Positions 54,530-64,000 of a stretch of 64,000 nucleotides of DNA are shown here, one piece after another. Position numbers and translations under genes: made by a program. The notes under the pieces are model-generated. The model was not told the origin of the DNA. It saw nothing but the letters and a program-made list of their open reading frames with translations, and searched no databases. Source of the stretch: Cryptomeria japonica (lineage: Eukaryota; Streptophyta; Pinopsida; Cupressales; Cupressaceae); the NCBI RefSeq assembly GCF_030272615.1, contig NC_081413.1, forward strand, positions 560,393,945-560,457,944, given 5' to 3'. Each line of letters opens with the position of its first letter. Position 1 is the stretch's first letter.

Positions 54530-57500
54530 CTATTTATCTCTTAAACCATATGCTAAATCAATTTCCCTTTGCGTAACATTGGAATCTCCATTATGATGTG
54601 CTTCTTTAACCAATGAAGCCACACCTTCCCATGTTAAAGTGCGTCCAGAATGTTGACAACGTTCAATCCATACCGTCATCTCGTCAAGATTGTTTGCAAT
54701 ATATAAATGTAGTGCATCCCACTCTCCACCAACTGTACAAAAAATAAATAGACGTCTTACAATCGATTTATTTTGAAATTAAGAATTAATTAACTACAAT
54801 AACATCTTATAATTACCTCTCACTTTCCTCAATCTACCTTTCCCCATCAAGTACTCCCCTTCGAATTTGTTAATGGTGTTGGGATCCCAAATGTGATCCA
54901 TGTGGATCTTTGCTGCAAACTTAGGAAGATATTCAGAAATGTACACCATAGTCTGGTATACCATATATCCCTCCACCATAGAACCCTTAGGATGTGCTCT
55001 TTTTCGAACCAAAGCCTTCAAAAATTTCAAGTGCCTCTCAACCATCCACATTGACCTAGTGTGTACAGGTCTACACAATTCAATCTCCTCAACTTGGTGT
55101 ATGAGGTAGTGGTCTTGTGCATTGAAAAAAGCTCAAGGTAGACAATTTAGCATTTCACAAATTAAATGAGGACTTTTTCTCTTCCAATATTTTATATCAT
55201 CTTTATGGATTTCTTTACATGACAACCACCTACAAGGTATTCAAGACGCAAAAAAATATATTACATAACAAGTAAAACAAATCACAAATATAATATCTAT
55301 ACAATGAACTAAACAAATATCACTACTTACCTCATGTATTTTCCAAGATCATATATGACTTGCTTGACATTATTTTTGAAGTCGTTTGGGAGAGATATAG
55401 GTAGAACATACTGCAACAATTATAAAATCATCTTTTCTTATTTTTGTAACATAATACAATGAAAAGTACACGTACGTGCAGTACTTAAATACATACTAAA
55501 AACACAAGAACATGAATTACCTTAATGAAGGTATGCCAATCATGTGTTTTCATCCCTGACCCAAATTCACTTTTCTTTGATATGAGATTGTTTATGTTCG
55601 CAGCAAATCTTGTGGGAAATCAAATTTTTTGTATGACTTCTTTTATAGCATTGCTTTGCTGGTCCATTAATAACCAAGGAAGCTCACTTATATTAATCTA
55701 GTCTCCATGGCTATTTGATTGAATGACATTTATCATTGCATGATTGGAATCCTGAATGTCACTACATATTTTGACAATTTTTTCTTTGTCATGCCTTCCA
55801 TCCAATATTTTCCATATTGTCTCTGTTATATTCTTTCCAATATGCATACTATCAAACAAATGAACAATTTGTAACTGCTCGTAGTAGGGTAACCTACTAA
55901 ATTGTCGGGGATAACTTTTTAGTCCCTTGGGAAGGTGGTCATTTATGCCTTCACGATCTTCATGATCATCAATCACATCATCAGTAAACAAAACAAAATA
56001 GAAAAGATATTTTATGACGAACCAATAGATGGAATGGCATTACCTTGATGATTAATTCTATTATATTCCAACTTCCACAGGTGAGGTGTCATTCTTCGTG
56101 GCTTTGATGTATTCTCTTCTTTCCCATTGAAAAGATGTTTTTCAGTATTTTGATACTTATAATTTTTGTGGAGAAAGTGCCTATACTCATCAAACACCTG
56201 CTTTCCTAAACTTTTTGAATGACGAGATTTCATCTTTGGACCACAAACATGACATGCAAATTTTCCCTTTGTTTGAAGACCTACAAGATAATGTATAATT
56301 GGATCAAATATGATAATTTTTTGAATTATAATGTTCATGCACAACTTAAACACTATAACATACCACAAAAATGTGTTAACCCCGGGGCATCATGTATTGT
56401 CCATAGAAACATCGCATGGAATTGAAATTGTCTTTTTCCTATTGGTCTAGAGACGTCATACATAGTGACACCATTCCATAACTCCAACAAATCGTTGATA
56501 AGAGACTCAATATATACATTCATATCTTTAACTTGGTACTTACCTAATCGAATGAACAAAAACATTACATAATTATTATGACCATTTTACTGCAATATTT
56601 ATAATTAAATTTAGACGACTATATTTAAAAGATAAAATACCTGGAATAATCATTACCAACATTATGTGCTCCCTCTCTATTGACATCCATGGAGGAATTT
56701 TATTGTTGATAACAAAAATAGGCCACACTGAGTAAACAGATCTCATCTCTCCAAATGGATTGACACTGTCCGCTGCCAATGAAATCCTAAGATTACGAGG
56801 TTCTTCTTTAAAGTGTGGCCACTTTTCCTCTATGTCCATAAATGCTAAACCATCCGTAGGCATTCGAATAATGTCATCTCGACTTCTATTGCATGCATGG
56901 TAATCCATAGATTGTGCCAAGCTAGTGCACTTGAATAATCGTTGCATACGTGGAATAATGGGAATATAGGGAAGAACCTTGCGAGGAACCCTTTTTGTTA
57001 TTTGATCTATATGATATCTACTAATATGACATTTAGGGCATTCAGTTCAAAATTCATGTTGTTTGTGATATATAATATGATCATTGGGACAAGCATCTAT
57101 TGCTTGATACTCCATTCCAATATCTTTCATAATGACAGATAATTCTCGGTATAAGCGAGGTAGAATATTTGATGGTGGTAACAAAAACTCACCTATCAAT
57201 CTACAACAAAAAAATATAATTTGTTAATATAAAGAATATTAATGGTACAACATGATTCACAGTTTATTATGACAAATATGACATACCTTAACATATGTGA
57301 CATTGTTATGTTGGATAAACCATTCATTACCTTCAAGTTCACCAACAACAATACAACGGAGAGAAGAGTTTCCTGCGAGCCTTCGTAAAGGGCCTCAGAT
57401 GCCTTCTCAAGTAGAGGGACATCATGAACAACATCAAGGTCAACTTCATCATCATGATCAGATGCGTGAGTACTAAATGAGTCATGGATCAATGCATTTG

Positions 57501-57962
57501 TACCATCATCTTCAACTGTGTTTTCTGGCTCATGATCGTCATCTTCCATGGGATCATTATCTCCAGCTTCGATATTCACACCTCCATGTTCATCCACTTC
57601 AAAAACCATATTCTTAGGGTTGTGTTGATCCATATCATGTGCTCTGGGGTGCTCGACCTATATAAAATTGATAAACATAAATAAACCATGATCATGATCT
57701 CATCATCACGTGATTATTATGTATATAAATTGTTAAAACGATATAATGAAAAACTTACCAATGGATGATAATCATGTCCACCTTCAATGTGACCATGCAA
57801 CCTACAATGTTTCTTCACTATTTTGATTAGAAGTCTTCTAGTCTTTAACCCCTTACAAATTTTGCACGGACAATAACATTTTCCATCACCTTTTCTTTTC
57901 AAGTTAGACCACAATCTAGCAATTGTCTCCTTATTTTGTTGTTCATTGATATTGTCTGACAT
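54530..57962 (-). pseudogene. CACTA (En/Spm) tnp2 transposase gene, multi-exon
   Basis: Exon 1 (57962-57759, ...TTG|gtaag) encodes the transposase-associated zinc domain (CYCPCKICKG, HCRLHGHIEG). It joins in frame to exon 2 (57657-57287), which is acidic and then has a helical ALYEGS region. Exon 2 joins across a split codon to exon 3 (57200-56641) with ECPKCH, ADSVNPFGEMRSVYSVWPIF and PPWMSIEREHIML, the tnp2 core including its conserved Asp. Later exons carry SLINDLLELWNGV, FLWTIHDAPG, TKGKFACHVCG, then DSMHIGKNITETIW, and the DUF4218 region (MWMVERHLKFLKALVRKRAHPKG). Transposases of this family excise and insert CACTA elements with 3-bp duplications. One TGA near 57052 and a few more stops mean it is probably inactive although its splice sites look intact. 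Confidence 0.85.
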
Positions 57963-60039
57963 GGTCTTTCTTCACAGGCAAGAAAATTGAGCTATAGAAC
58001 TAGTTATATAGAAGTTGAAATGTTAGTTATGAAATCATGTTTCAGTATAATATACTGAATCAAATTACTTGAAAATAGAAATTATCATCATTGAGCCAAA
58101 ACCATCTAACTCTTCTTTTTCATCTCAAAACATATCTAACAAGCATGTTAGAACCATCCACAATAGCTACACCAACACCACTTATTTAAATCTTCATTGA
58201 TCAACACACTAGAACTCAAGAACACTCAACAACGACAATCTAGACTAGAAAGATAGCTTGCGAAGCACAAAATCACAAACCATCTGAAATGAAGATACAC
58301 ATGAACATCCAAAAAATTCTCCCAAATATGCAACCAAAGATATGATCACACCAGAGCTCATCAAATCAAATACCAAACTCTGCCAACTAGTGAAGAAAAA
58401 GCCTGAACTTCAAACCAGATTAAATGATATGATCATGTAAACTTTGTGATCACTAAAACAATAAGGAATGAAGTATTCCAACATACTAAATAGATAAACC
58501 AACTAGATCAACTCATCACAATCAACAAAACACCAAACAACTCTGTACAACACCAAAACATAGGAATATGTTGATATCAATGACAACAACATATCCTAGC
58601 AGTAGCAATATCCAACACACTATTTTTCTCTATGACAATGTCCTTTTAAGCTCTTTTGGTGATAACACTGAAGGCTTAATCTTAAAGAACAAGGGATTGA
58701 TCTTAATATGAAAGGACCACTCTTCCTCATATTTTGAAAATTACCTTCATGATCATCTTGCATAATTACTATGGATGATTGCTCCTTGAAGCCCTTTTAG
58801 ACCTATATTTCTATTCAACCCATGACAGTCAAATAGACTATTATTTAACTAATATGGGCAACAATATTTTGATCTTTATATTTGTTCTCATGATTGCATA
58901 ATTTGTGATAGTGTCATGATATTGTGAGCATTGTCTTTTGACCATTCATAGAGATATCTTATGGAAAAGTTCATAGTGAAGTATGTTTTTTATTGAGGCT
59001 ACAAACTTTATTTTGAATCTGGGTATGACTGAGACTCTTTATCACAGAGCTATCTTTGTCTTTCATGGAACCATGACATGACTTCTATGAACTTTAAAAG
59101 GCTATTGTCTACTAGATGCACATGTTGTCACTATCCTTTCAATACTATCATAGGATTCTTTGACTGTCCTTGAAGTATACTAAGGCTACTTTGATGAATT
59201 TTTACAATTTTGGTCATGACTATTAAATCTTATGAAGACCCTATTCTAGTCACACATCTTTGTCACAACATTCCTTTTGGTTTCTCTTACTATCAAAGGC
59301 TTAGAATCACTATTTACCTAGCTTATGTTAAGTGCCTTGATGCTTGTATCCTTCTTCAACTTGAGCTTGCATTGTTCTCTCTCAAGGAATTCTCTTCAAA
59401 CTATTGAAACAACTATGGGTTTCTTGCTCTATCTGTTATCACTCTGATTGAAAATTTTAGTCTTTGTTTGTGATTCTTTGTCTCACTGTCATTATAGCTT
59501 GATGCACTATGATACTTTCTTTGGCATCTTTGACAATGACTGCTACCATAATTTTATCCCTTTTAATAGTCAAAAGATTGTTTCTTGAGATATCCTTCAA
59601 TTCTTCTTTAGTCTCTCAAGAAGCTCATTGACATTGTCATGAATAAGGTCTCCAGTGACCATTCCATGGCTATACTTAGCATTGATCCTCTTTGCATAAC
59701 TTGTGATGGGTAACTACTCTTAAGGCACATGAATATGTCACTACTCTTAAGGCACACAAATATTTTTTCATCTCTACACTTGTTGAAAATGTGGCATTGT
59801 TCATGTGCTATGATTATAGTTCTAGGGTAGGCTATACTGATCATTGTTTGGAAGCCTCCACTTCATGTTATTGGCTACCCTTATGTCCTTTTTCATTGTG
59901 ACTTTCACTGATATACTACCCTTTCTTATACATTTAGTTATCTTTATGATCTTATGACTGTAAAGAAGCTTTGGGACTGAAAATGTTCATTGCATTATGA
60001 GTCCTATGGTTGTAGCTACTCATGATGTCTTGTTATGAT
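57963..60039. other. No recognised gene; presumed CACTA 5' flank
   Basis: This is 2 kb left of the second Tat-like element. I looked for a CACTA end (TAGTG with CGTCGG motifs) and did not find a convincing one. Plus-strand frames are short. Confidence 0.4.
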
Positions 60040-60827
60040 TGTATATGGTGAAAATGGATAGCAAATAACAACAATATTGAAAGACTAAAATGGATTCAAC
60101 CACCAAACCCTAGCCTAACAATGAACAAAGATCCACCATAACATATGAAGATAACCTAAGACAATGCAAATAACTCAAAATCACAAAGATTATACCATCA
60201 CATGTCCACTAGGGTTTTGATCTCCATTCTTCCTATCTCCATTGATCTTGTTTGATATGCTTGCTCTCAGATTTTTGTATGCACAAGAGCTCAACAAAGA
60301 ACGGAATGTGGTTGCAAGTAGAATTGTAGTGTAGTCAATTGATCAAGTAGTTAGGCATGTCTCATTAGGGATTAGGGTTTGACAATGAAGAAAGCATCTC
60401 CTTAAATAGAAGACACAATATGAAATGGAGGGTTAAGATTGAGAGGTGTAAAAAGAGAGGTCGGCTAGGATTAGAGGGTAGGTATAAGAAATACCAAAAT
60501 AATGAAAGGGGTAGGTAGTGTAGGAATTAAGAGATGAATGACATGTGTCATGTGTAGAAAAAGATAATGAATTAATTAAATAAATAAAGATTTATTTAAT
60601 TAATAGAAGAAGTAGGACAATTAAATAAATAAAATATTTATTTAATTTAGGAAAGGGATAATTTAAATAAATAAATGTATTTATTTAAATGAGAAATAAG
60701 GCTAGAAGAGGATAAATGAATTAATTAAATAAATAAAGATTTATTTAATTAATAGAAGAATTAGGCTTAGATAATTAAATAAATAAAATATTTATTTAAT
60801 TAGACATGACAATTTTGAGTGTCTACA
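60040..60827 (-). repeat. 3' LTR of second Tat-like element (788 bp)
   Basis: It starts TGTATATGGTG and ends GTGTCTACA, and is collinear with 9274-10060 with scattered substitutions and small indels (for example around 60335-60370). The five AT palindromes are retained at about 60565-60801. Confidence 0.9.
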
Positions 60828-60841
60828 TTTTGCCCCTCTTT
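60828..60841 (-). other. Polypurine tract of second Tat-like element
   Basis: AAAGAGGGGCAAAA on the minus strand, identical to the first copy. Confidence 0.85.
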
Positions 60842-61353
60842 GAGACAATGCGGCTTGTCGCGTTGTTTCAAAGAAGATAAGATGAACTGATACAGAGTTG
60901 CCCCAGTATGGGAATAATATGCCCCCTCGAGAGATTGGATGAAAAAGTCTGGAAAGAGTGCAGACAATCTCTCGATAAGAAAGAAAGGCTAGAATGGAAT
61001 GGCAGGATAAAGTGACAAAGTCACGGGATGAGAAAGACTGACTCGGGAAATGAAGGCCAGGGCTAGGGTAGGCTATAAGATAGACCACGGGCAAAAGACA
61101 TCCTCATTGTCATCCACACCCTTAGAAGATCACAGTGCAGAGCGAGAAAAGAGCAGCAGCAGTCAGCAGCGATGGCATTCATTCATAGATTCGACCGTGT
61201 CTGCCGATTCCAGCGACCAGCCGATGCAGGAGAGCCGGTAAGTACCCGAAAACCTCCTCGTACTTTCACGCATTTTGAGTTTTGTCATAAATGCATGTTT
61301 AGGAGCAATAAATGCGCTAGGAATAGGATAGTTTAAAAGTGCAAAAACGCGCA

Positions 61354-61664
61354 ACCGCGTCTGTGTCAGCGCCAGGCGCGTCTGTGTCCAACAGGCGCGT
61401 CTGTGTCGGGTCCAGGCGCGTCTGTGCCTGGAACCGCGTTTGTGTTGAATGCGGACACGTTTGTGAAATGTAGCAGCGTCTGTGATTTTTAATAGCGTTT
61501 ATGTCATGTAGGGACGTCTGTGTTCCCTGGTCGCGTTTGTGTCTGGCATAGGCACGTTTGTGTTCAGAAAGCGCGTCTGTGTTGCAGAGGCGCGTGTATG
61601 CAGTCTATAAGCGCGTTTATGAGTTAAAAGCGCGTGTGTGTTAAAAAAGTGCGTTTGTGTGTTT
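61354..61664 (+). repeat. GCGTCTGTG minisatellite in intron, copy 2
   Basis: About 15-16 units CGCG(T)(C/T)TGTG at about 20-bp spacing; first units CGCGTCTGTGTC identical to copy 1, later ones different in number and sequence. Confidence 0.85.
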
Positions 61665-61694
61665 AAATGCATGGTTTTAGTCATTTAGGTCAAA

Positions 61695-61995
61695 TCGGCA
61701 GTTCTGTGATGAACATACGCTGTCGATTGGATAAGCTGCTGAGAGGATACACTCAAGCAGGTCCTCTAGGAAGATTAGGATAGATTAAGGCACTTTGTGA
61801 TGAACAGGGAGTGCGAATGTGAGTGACACTTTGTGATGAACAGGGAATGTCACACACGTAGTACTTTGTGATGAACAGTGAGCACTACTAGGATAAATAG
61901 CAACACTTTGTGATGAACAGTGAGTGTCACTAGGGTAGATAGCCATATGCATTTAGGTAGCGAGTAGCATTTTGTGATAAACAGTGAATGCCATG
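61695..61995 (+). repeat. Hairpin-unit array in intron, copy 2
   Basis: Six units: the TCGGCAG/CTGTCGA unit (61695-61726), then GCACT/AGTGC, TGACA(C)T/A(A)TGTCA, TAGTACT/AGCACTA, ACACT/AGTGT and GCATT/AATGC (61968-61991), each around TTGTGATGAACAG(G/T)G or a close variant. One unit fewer than copy 1. Confidence 0.85.
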
Positions 61996-63977
61996 ATAAC
62001 TGACATGATTGAGTTGCTTGACTGCAGGAGTATTTGCTGATGTTGGAGTCACGGGAGAGATTCCCATCGACTCAGAGACTGTGACCAGAGTTGTCGATTC
62101 AGGACATGATTTCCATTGAGGAGATGGGTCTCACACATATGCTCTATGTGCCCGAGTTTCGGGCAAACATGGGGTTGCTGACTGCGTTGGCTGAGAGATG
62201 GCACTCAGAGACATGCACGTTTCACCTACCGCTGGGTGAGATGACAGTGACATTAGAGGATGTATATAGGATTCTACATGTTCCTATTGATGGAGAGTTG
62301 ATTCCCTACGACCGTGACGGTGACAGGGAGGCATTGAGATGGGTTTTTCAGGATCCTGAGTTGGAGATGCGAGCAGGTCATGTAGCCTGGGACACCATGA
62401 CTGCCACAGGATTAGCATTGCCGGCAGTTGTTGGGGGAGTCATCAGTGGATATTTGTGTCCAGACAGGGCCACACGAGGATTGGCGGTGGGTTGGGGAGG
62501 GGCATTGGAGACGCTGATGGCAGAGCACACTAGGTATGCATGGGGGCCATGTGTCCTAGCACATTTGTATTATGAGCTGCATCAGTTTGTATACCATGGA
62601 TCAGTGGGTTTGGGCTGCGGTGTGACTCTCTTGCAGGTGTGGGCCTATGAGCACCTTCCCATCACACGGCCGATTCACTTCAGAGGCAGAGGACAGGGAC
62701 AGAGTTTCGTGCACCTGTATGCCATGATTACATCCCAGCCTCGGATTGGGAGATTGGAGCACTGGAGGAGAGTTATTGATGATATTGACATGGTGATCTG
62801 GAGGCTGTATCTAGGATGTGAGGAGTGGGAGGATGATGCAGTGGAGCTGCCCTACACCTTTTGGAGTAGGTACCTGATCGGGCGGACGCCCTATATACTA
62901 GAGAGATAGCTGGTGGACAGGGTATGCAGGCAGTTCGGGCGGATTCAGCGGATGCCACGAGGCTCGGGCATGTATGCCCGTACGGTCAGAGATCAGGTGC
63001 AGTTTGGCCCACTGCTATCATATGATCAGGCAGTGATGCAGCTAGCGGAGATGATGCTGATGCCATGGGACATGTGGCCAGAGGTAGATGATGCAGGGAT
63101 GGACGCAGAGTACTCTGCGTACTGGGCAGAGCATCCGTTTCCCAGATTGACAGATCTAGCAGAGCCACTAGATGGAGAGGGTGGAGGAGAGGATGATGAT
63201 GGAGGAGGGGATGGAGGTAGGGGCCGGCGGAGATGGAGAGGAGTGGTGGGAGAGAGACGGGTAGCACCTTGGAGGGAGGGAGGACAGGAGAGAGCAGCTC
63301 CAGTGGTGAGAGGACGGGGTGGACTGCCCCTACAGGTGCCAGCAGCACAGGGTCCCAGAGAGGGACAGAGACAGGTGCAGCTAGAGGGACAGAGACAGGT
63401 ACAGCCACAGGTACCTATACAGGCACAGGGACAGGGGCAGGCAGAGGCTGAGGGACAGGCACCTGTAGAGGAGGAGCCACAGGCAGGGACGGAGAGCGGA
63501 GACTCTGAGGAGGATGAGGTGGTGAGGCTGCGGGAGATCTGCCAGGGCCAGGCAGATGAGATTGAGGATTTGGTTCGAGAGAGGAACCACCTCAGGATCA
63601 GGGTCCGAGACACAGAGTGGGAGAGGGATCAGGCCATCCAGAGATACACAGAGGCCGAGACAGCTCTGAGGGCAGGTAGGCGGGCAGCAGAGGATGCAGG
63701 GGTAGGCTACGCATATGTTTTGCGAGCTGGAGAGGAGATCGCCTACTGGAGGGATCTATACTATGTAGCCGTGCCAGCAGATCAGCGGGCTAGGAGCTTC
63801 CAGAGATCGTCGCGCACAGCGACGGCTACGGGAGGGAGTCGCAGGAGACAGGCATCCAGCGGTGGGGTCATGGGGCCTCCACCACCACCAGAGAGACAGG
63901 GGGATCCTGGGGCGGGTCCATCTACAGCTCAGACTCCGTCGAGGCGAGGCGGCTCCGAGGGAGGGAGTTCCTCATAG

Positions 63978-64000
63978 CTATAGTGGGCTCCCATTGTATC
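63978..64000. other. Start of the 3' flank of the PMD gene
   Basis: Only 23 bases remain after the stop codon; collinear with the sequence after 13208. Confidence 0.6.

Larger units (their letters stand above)
61172..63977 (+). pseudogene. Antisense plant mobile domain protein, copy 2
   Basis: Exon 1 is 61172-61237 (66 nt, same length as copy 1, donor CCG|GTAAGTACC), the intron is 61238-62027 and exon 2 is 62028-63977 (1,950 nt, exactly the length in copy 1). The spliced frame reads DAGEP|EYLLMLESRERFP. Domains are as in copy 1: PMD N-terminal half, a Gly/Arg/Gln-rich linker with GQRQVQ-type repeats, then a coiled coil (LREICQGQADEIEDL onwards) and a Ser/Gly-rich end. Stops are TGA at about 62082 (CGA in copy 1) and TAG at 62907-62909 (CAG in copy 1). 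Exon 1 is open here, in contrast to copy 1. Different stops in the two copies, with equal exon lengths, suggest both descend from an intact gene. Confidence 0.8.
60040..64000 (-). mobile_element. Second Tat-like element, 3' part only (cut by window end)
   Basis: An LTR (60040-60827), polypurine tract and plus-strand PMD gene have the same order and strand as the inner element at 9274. The flank before the LTR is ATGAT (60035-60039), the presumptive target duplication. Gag-pol and the other LTR would lie to the right of the window. Divergence from the first copy is visible throughout, so it is a separate family member rather than a recent duplicate. Confidence 0.88.

Noticed and set aside
58387-58391. 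TAGTG as the right terminus of the CACTA element
   Set aside because: No inverted match to CACTAGTACATTC, no CGTCGG subterminal motifs nearby and no ATG target duplication after it.
61050-61241. 63-codon plus-strand frame starting upstream of PMD exon 1
   Set aside because: It overlaps exon 1 in another frame, runs through the donor site and is not preserved in copy 1; the 61172 ATG gives the in-frame splice instead.

Overview
The window is about 64 kb of repeat-rich nuclear DNA from a seed plant with a large, transposon-filled genome. Element types (Tat-like Ty3/gypsy elements with an antisense plant-mobile-domain gene, tRNA-iMet-primed Ty1/copia and Ty3/gypsy remnants, an En/Spm CACTA element, a DUF4283-type LINE) and the AT-rich old DNA would fit a gymnosperm such as a conifer. 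That assignment is inference; nothing here fixes the species. I see no host housekeeping gene and no tRNA or rRNA gene.

Left part (1-28000): a three-level nest. A minus-strand LINE (ORF1 with DUF4283, ORF2 with APE-type endonuclease) lies in pieces at about 27189-27990, 2511-3226 and 1-410. It was split by a 23,962-bp LTR-retrotransposon insertion at 3227-27188 (target duplication CTATG), and the LINE reading frame is continuous across the site. That outer element has one long minus-strand Gag-like ORF (5181-8606) with an inactive protease-like domain and no RT: a non-autonomous element. A 16,162-bp autonomous Tat-like element sits inside it at 9274-25435 (target duplication GTTAG, 787-bp LTRs with 3 differences by eye). 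It carries Gag-PRO-RT-RNH-second RNH-INT in one frame on the minus strand (22434-14923).

Between pol and the 3' LTR of the inner element lies an opposite-strand gene (10405-13208, +) for a plant mobile domain protein of about 671 residues with a C-terminal coiled coil. It has a 66-nt first exon and an intron of about 790 bp whose splice junction keeps the frame. A second copy of this 3' half, on the same strands, fills 60040-64000. The intron holds two unusual arrays: about 14 degenerate GCGTCTGTG units, and 6-7 units with a constant 15-nt core flanked by arms that change but stay largely complementary. The GCGTCTGTG motif also forms two arrays in the sense 5' leader of gag-pol, in the opposite orientation.

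Middle part (28000-46100): older debris. It holds a copia element (5' LTR 29049-31054, tRNA-iMet PBS, decayed RNase H, duplicated polypurine tract near 35160), a truncated minus-strand Ty3/gypsy element (36330-40226), a diverged LTR related to the outer element (42472-43060), an unrecognised decayed ORF (43080-45300) and a copia-type Gag fragment with two zinc knuckles (45679-46104).

Right part (46105-58000): a CACTA-like terminus, a 434-bp fold-back element with arms of about 203 bp, and a CACTA (En/Spm) element on the minus strand. The CACTA element has a tnp2 transposase gene with consensus splice sites (57962-54530), a DUF4216 segment ending in a microsatellite-encoded poly-aspartate tail, and a second multi-exon gene whose 5' part encodes a SET-like domain (51960-52742). 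The right-hand CACTA terminus was not found. Most premature stops in the young elements are TAG or TGA where CAG or CGA is expected, which fits deamination of methylated cytosines in silenced transposons.
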